A DNA stretch of 64,000 nt from Artemia franciscana. Lineage: Eukaryota > Arthropoda > Branchiopoda > Anostraca > Artemiidae. Shown here piece after piece: positions 58,846-64,000 of the stretch. The stretch is from NCBI RefSeq assembly GCF_032884065.1, contig NC_088872.1:6442186-6506185 (forward strand), written 5' to 3'. The translations under genes were made by a program, and so were the position numbers. The notes beneath the pieces are model-generated. The model searched no databases. It worked only from the letters and a program-made list of their open reading frames with translations, and had not been told where the DNA came from. Numbering within the stretch: position 1 is the stretch's first letter; every line of letters begins with the position of its first letter.

Positions 58846-59432
58846 TACTACTAATAAATATTTCCTGGTAGTCAAGTAAAATCTGTTAGTTAAAAAATTT
58901 CATCAAACCACCTAGAATAAAAAAAAACTAACTGTCTATTGTTCATCGTCTATTTGTAAGTTTATATCAATAATTGATTAAATTCTACCAGTAAGTAATA
59001 TTTTGTCACTGATTTCGTCTTTGATACTACTTTGATTTTTTGATACTACTAATATATATTTCCTGGTAGTCAAGTAAAATCTATTAGTTAAAAAATTAGG
59101 TAAATCTTTCTTTCATCAAACCACCTTAAAAAAAAAAAAATTAACTGTCTATTGTTCATCGTCTATTTGTAAGTTTATGTCAATAATTGATGAAATTCTA
59201 CCAGTAAGTAATTTTTTGTCACTGATTTCGTCTTTGATACTACTTTGATTTGTTGATACTACTAATATATATTTCCTGGTAGTCAAGTAAAAACTGTTAG
59301 TTAAAAAATTTCATCAAACCACCTTGAAAAAAAACTAACTGTCTATTGTTCATCGTCTATTTGTTAAGTTTCTGTCATTAATTGATAAATTCTACCAGTA
59401 AGTAATTTTTTAGTCACTGATTTCGTCTACAG
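58846..59432 (+). repeat. ~200-bp tandem repeat, three units
   Basis: TTTCCTGGTAGTCAAGTAAA starts at 58861, 59059 and 59272. Each unit continues through TTAGTTAAAAAATT, CATCAAACCACCT, TAACTGTCTATTGTTCATCG, TACCAGTAAGTAAT and GTCACTGATTTCGTCT. Units differ mainly in A-run length and small indels. No ORF. Confidence 0.9.
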
Positions 59433-60230
59433 TTTTAGTCGTTAATTTAGATTTTCAATTAATCTTTCATTACTTTTTTACTAGTTCTTACATATTATAT
59501 TAAATTTGAGATATATTTTAATGGGCTAATGCCAAATATATTTTAACCAATATTATTTTAATCAGCAGCAAAAATCTAAATTATATCTGTCTTTCTTAAT
59601 TTCAACTTTAGCAGCACTAAAAATGTGATTAGCATACTTGAAGATGGGGAAGAAAGGGATAAATATGAAGAAAGGGAAGAGAAAGGACAATCTGTTGAAA
59701 CGTTTTTTTTTTAATTAAAAATTTTCAGTACAATCGATCCTTAAACTGTACAGCTAAGCGCCGAAACGTTAAAAGGATAAAAATAGGAAAGAAATATCAG
59801 TCAAAATTTAACTCGTTATTAATCAATAATCATGGATATATTTCACAAAAAAAGTGGATGAGGTTTTAAAATTATTAGGATTTAAAATAATAAAGATTCA
59901 AAAAACGCATTCTTCAAAATGTATGGAGAGGTGTAATTCTTTTTTTTTATTCTTTTTGATTGAAAAAAGAAAAAAGGATTTTCCAAAATATAGGAGAGGG
60001 TCTTCTGCTCCCTCCCCATTGTTGCCTCTGTATTTGTGAATGAATTAAGAAGAGTGTTATTTTTGAATTTTGAAATTTCTTTTTTTACGATTACAAACAG
60101 GATTTCCCTTTTAAGTTAAAACGTCCATGTAGCATCATAGGCTAACATTTTAGGCTTTTGGGATAATTGCTTCATTTTAAATGAGAGATAAAAATAACCG
60201 AGACTTGCCGAATGTATCTTGTACATATCC
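59433..60230. other. No gene seen
   Basis: AT-rich, T and A runs; nothing recognised. Confidence 0.4.
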
Positions 60231-60311
60231 AGGTGCGCCAATTAGCCCCCACCCCTGATAAAGAAAAACTATTTTTTTTGGTATTTTTAGCGAAAAATCA
60301 GATAAAAGCAT

Positions 60312-60350
<39 letters not shown>

Positions 60351-60389
60351 AGTGGCCTCCATCCATGTTTTTGTAAATTGGCACCCCTG
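60231..60389. mobile_element. Short hAT-like MITE
   Basis: Left CAGGTGCGCCAATTAGC and right GTAAATTGGCACCCCTG are imperfect inverted repeats with hAT-type CAGG(G/T)G ends. Flanking 8-mers TACATATC and TACGCTTC are similar, possibly a worn 8-bp duplication. A 33-base A run lies inside (60314-60346). Confidence 0.5.
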
Positions 60390-60446
60390 TACGCTTCCCC
60401 ATTTGACCTGTCCGGATGCCAAAAAGATTTGAAAGCAAAGAAAGAA

Positions 60447-61152
<706 letters not shown>

Positions 61153-61300
61153 GGCCGTATCCATGGGGAGGGCTTGGGGGTTTAACCCCCCCCCCCGAAA
61201 AAAAAGGAAAAGCTCCGAACCAACATTACAAAAATACATAAACAAATGCGTTTTTTCGGGGGGGGGGGGAATTTGTTTTCTGTGGGGGGGGGAATTTAGA
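61153..61300. mobile_element. Small MITE, family M1 (G/C runs)
   Basis: GGCCGTATCCATGGGGAGGG at the left, then CCCCCCCCCCC, CCAACATTACAAAAATAC and GGGGGGGGGGG. The C run and G run could pair. The right end is unclear. Confidence 0.45.
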
Positions 61301-62146
61301 TTTTGTTTTAATTTTTTTCTCAGCACCGAAGACGATTTAGCGGAGGTCCTTGTCGATATATCTGCTTATTTTCGGATCAGATTTTTCCACTGGCAAGACA
61401 TTCCCTCGTTTTTTTCTGCTTATTTATTTTATTTTTCATTTATTATTTTTTCTTCTTCTTTACTTCATACGGTTTAATATCAAATTCATTTGAAAATCTA
61501 ATTTCTTTGTTATTGTAAACTAGCATTAACACTATTCCATTGGATTTAACTTCACCAGAAATTAACTGGGACTGAAATGCTAACAAAACAAAACACTCTA
61601 TTTAGCCCTCAAATGAATAGGTATAGAAGGTATTGTGACCTCGAATCACGGCCAAAAATTAAGTTAAAATCTAGATCCAGCAAAAATAGTTTAAATTCCT
61701 CTTCACTTTCTTTTTTGCGTAATATTCTCTTGCATAGGTGCAATATACTTCATTTGCTCAAAATTTACTCTTACTAATCATGACCTCACTCACCCTCGAC
61801 TATTCTGTGGCTGAAGAATTTGATATAAAAGTCAGAGATAGGTCAGAGAGATTAGTCAGAAGATAGATATAAAAAGCGAAAAAAGAGCACTTACTCTTAG
61901 CCAGGACAAGAGAAGGTATTTTAACCCCTTACCTCCTATAAACAATTCAAAGCCCCCTTACATCACAAAAAAACATGACCTGTAAGTTTCATCTCGATCC
62001 GCCAGTTCTGAGACATAACAGGGTAGATTGGGTAGACCTAAACAAACGAGGTACACCAAATAATAAAACTTGTCACCTTTTAATGAAACCTGGCTCTATG
62101 CAAGTTCATTAATAAAATAAAATATCTTGATTTCCCTTAATGGATA
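61301..62146. other. No gene seen
   Basis: AT-rich, small ORFs only; AGATAGGTCAGAGAGATTAG near 61836 repeats weakly. Nothing assigned. Confidence 0.4.
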
Positions 62147-63262
62147 AAATTAAATAAAAAAACAAGTTTTTTCAAGTGAAAGTAAGGAGCGACGTTAAAA
62201 CTTAAAACGAACATAAATTATCCTGTATATCTAAGGGGCTGTCCCCTCCTCGACGCCTCGCTCTTTACGCTAAAGTTTGACTTTCTCACAACTCAAATTT
62301 TTAAAACAATAAAAGACTTTAGCGTAAAGAGCGAGGCGTCGAGGAGGGGACAACCCCTTTCATATACGTAATAATTTATGTTCGTTTTAGTTTTAATGCT
62401 ACTCCATACTTCCAGTTGAAGAAACTTTTTTTATTTATTTTCTCTTTTTTTTGTTTAAATAATGCTAGAAAATCCTGTGTCCCCTTCATGGAAATTCTCT
62501 TCCCTCGCGATAAATTCCTCCATGGAAGATCCTCCCATGCAACCCCCTTCCCCGACCCCCCACCACGAAAAAATCCTCCTGAAGACGTCTGTACATTTCC
62601 CAATAACCATTAATATATGTAAACAATGGTCCAGTTTGTAACTTGCCTCCCTTCCCTGAGGACTGTGGGGGATTAAGTCGTCCCAAAAGACAAAGTTATT
62701 AGGTTTTTTGACTATGCTGAACGAAATGGCTATATCAAAACTTTGATCCGATGACTGGGAAAAATGAGCGAGGGAGAGAGCCTAGGTGCCCTCCAATTTC
62801 CTTGGTCACTTAAAAAGGGCACTAGAACTTTTAATTTCCGTTAGAATGAGCCTTCTCGCGACATTCTAGGACAACTGGGTCGATATGATCACCCCTGAAA
62901 AAAAAACGCATCCGTGACCTGTCTTCTGGCAAAACATACAAAATTCCACGTTTTTGTAGATAGGAGCTTGAAACTTCTACAATAGGGTTCTCTCATACAC
63001 TGAATTTGACGGTGTGATTTTAGTTACTATTCTACAATTGCTAAGGGGTGTTTCTCCCTATTTTAAAAAAAGGAAATTTTTTCAGGCTCGTAACTTTTGA
63101 CGGGTAAAACTAAACTTGATGAAGCTTATTTATTTAAAACCAGTATTAAAATGCTATTCTTTTGATGTGACTTTTAGTATTAAAATTCTGCTTTTTTAGA
63201 TTTTTGGTTACTATTGAGCCGGGTCGCTCCTTACATCAGTTCGTTACCACGAACTGTTTGAA
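62147..63262 (+). mobile_element. R1 long copy, best preserved
   Basis: Palindromic head 62147-62440 (GGAGCGACGTTAAAACTTAA; CTCGCTCTTTACGCTAAAG; mirrored by CTTTAGCGTAAAGAGCGAGG). Body with CTCCATGGAAGATCCTCCC, TTAGGTTTTTTGACTATGCT, CACTTAAAAAGGGCACTAGA, TAGATAGGAGCTTGAAACTT. End GGTTACTATTGAGCCGGGTC GCTCCTTAC, then a CAGTTCGTTACCACGAACTG hairpin and TTTGA. About 1.1 kb. No transposase frame, so it must be moved in trans or by an unknown route. Confidence 0.8.
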
Positions 63263-63584
63263 AAAGGTATACACTCTGGAAATTATCCATAACTTCAAAA
63301 CGCCATATCATCACAGAAACATCAAACACCTGCATGACATCACGGCATCCAGCCGGACCTTAAAAACATTACCAATCATACGAAAGAGCCAAATATATTA
63401 TTTAAAAGTTTCTTCACCTGTCAGAAAAATTACCCTTTATTTGCATATTAACATATGCCGATAATTCCAATTCCTATCAGTGAAAACCTTCCCAGAAATT
63501 CAAAATACATGCATAGGATGGGAATTCCCTAATTTACTGGTTTGTGCAAACACACATAATCAAAAAGAGTTATATTATATATAT
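63263..63584. other. No gene seen
   Basis: Holds two unassigned short frames (63204-63464, 63480-63662); no support for coding. Confidence 0.4.
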
Positions 63585-63608
63585 ACCGGGAGCCCGACGG
63601 CTCCCGGT
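63585..63608. repeat. GC-rich 10-bp hairpin
   Basis: ACCGGGAGCC-CGAC-GGCTCCCGGT, a perfect 10-bp stem with a 4-base loop, in otherwise AT-rich DNA. Followed by CTCGGTACGCGGCAAGC and, 40 bases later, a second R1-like end. Confidence 0.8.
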
Positions 63609-63639
63609 CTCGGTACGCGGCAAGCTTCTATATACGGAT

Positions 63640-63720
63640 TTTCATTGTCGCTTGTCTTCTAACCGCTAACCGCTTTTACTATTGAGCCGCACCGCTCCTT
63701 TAAATTTTATTCCTATGTTT
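63640..63720 (+). repeat. Extra R1 3'-end fragment
   Basis: TTTTACTATTGAGCCGCACC GCTCCTT repeats the R1 terminus at 63206-63232, about 460 bases further on, preceded by AACCGCTAACCGC. Confidence 0.65.
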
Positions 63721-63861
63721 AAGGGGTCACTCCAAGCAAGCGAGAGTTCAAGGAGGGTGTTTTGTTATATCATTTTTTTCGTTTTCTTTTTTTTATTACC
63801 TTTTTTTAATAGCTTCAATATATAAGTAAAAAAAATAGGTAAGTAAGTAATCTAAATCGTC

Positions 63862-63865
<4 letters not shown>

Positions 63866-63944
<79 letters not shown>

Positions 63945-63945
63945 A
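63866..63945. repeat. (TA)n array
   Basis: About 75 bases of TA followed by TTTATATATATAACATGTAT. Confidence 0.95.
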
Positions 63946-64000
63946 CATGTATAAGCACTAATCAAGGTCAGCTATGGTTACCTGTTTCTTTGTATTTCGA

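Overview
This is eukaryotic, animal-type DNA: AT-rich, very repeat-rich, with introns that have consensus GTAAGT donors and pyrimidine-AG acceptors, long (TA)n arrays, and Helitron, piggyBac, hAT, LINE and SINE sequences. The host is probably an arthropod. A branchiopod crustacean would fit, but that rests on general impression and cannot be proved from the window.

The only host gene I can support is the 5' half of a Gemin5 orthologue on the minus strand, running from a start codon at 43892 leftwards to at least 11636. Five exons (43724-43892, 30781-30896, 27052-28123, 18348-18549, 11636-11826) have matching splice phases and join into about 583 codons without a stop. They encode the N-terminal WD40 double propeller, which in known Gemin5 binds snRNA for the SMN complex. 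Later exons were not found and probably lie beyond the left edge. The four introns are 12.8, 2.7, 8.5 and 6.5 kb and are full of transposons.

Layout. 1-3607: three tandem Helitron derivatives. 4024-5268: a hAT transposase relic with a MITE inside it. 5415-8890: a terminal-inverted-repeat family, an unknown ORF and a 111-bp satellite. 10991-11416: LINE 3' end. 12163-17247: a cluster of Helitron copies in both orientations (intron 4). 17300-30030: LINE fragments, SINEs and tandem repeats in introns 2 to 4. 32700-35982: a piggyBac element with a nearly intact transposase in intron 1, itself hit by a 958-bp MITE. 36044-43484: foldback MITEs and tandem repeats. 43724-43892: Gemin5 exon 1. 45869-49150: more Helitron copies, including a recent tandem duplication of about 1.3 kb. 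49305-49541: a foldback whose arms carry a hammerhead-like core. 52534-52963: a hAT fragment split by a tRNA-derived SINE with a perfect 16-bp target duplication. The remainder is MITEs, SINEs, (TA)n and tandem repeats.

The Helitron copies share one chimeric plan: a 5' TC end, TGACGTCA sites, a small N-terminal ORF, an A-rich tract, a GACGACCGGGACACAGGG minisatellite, the last ~60 codons of the Helitron helicase, (TA)n, a 3' hairpin and CTAG. They look like a non-autonomous family that depends on an intact element elsewhere. No bacterial, viral or CRISPR-type system was seen.
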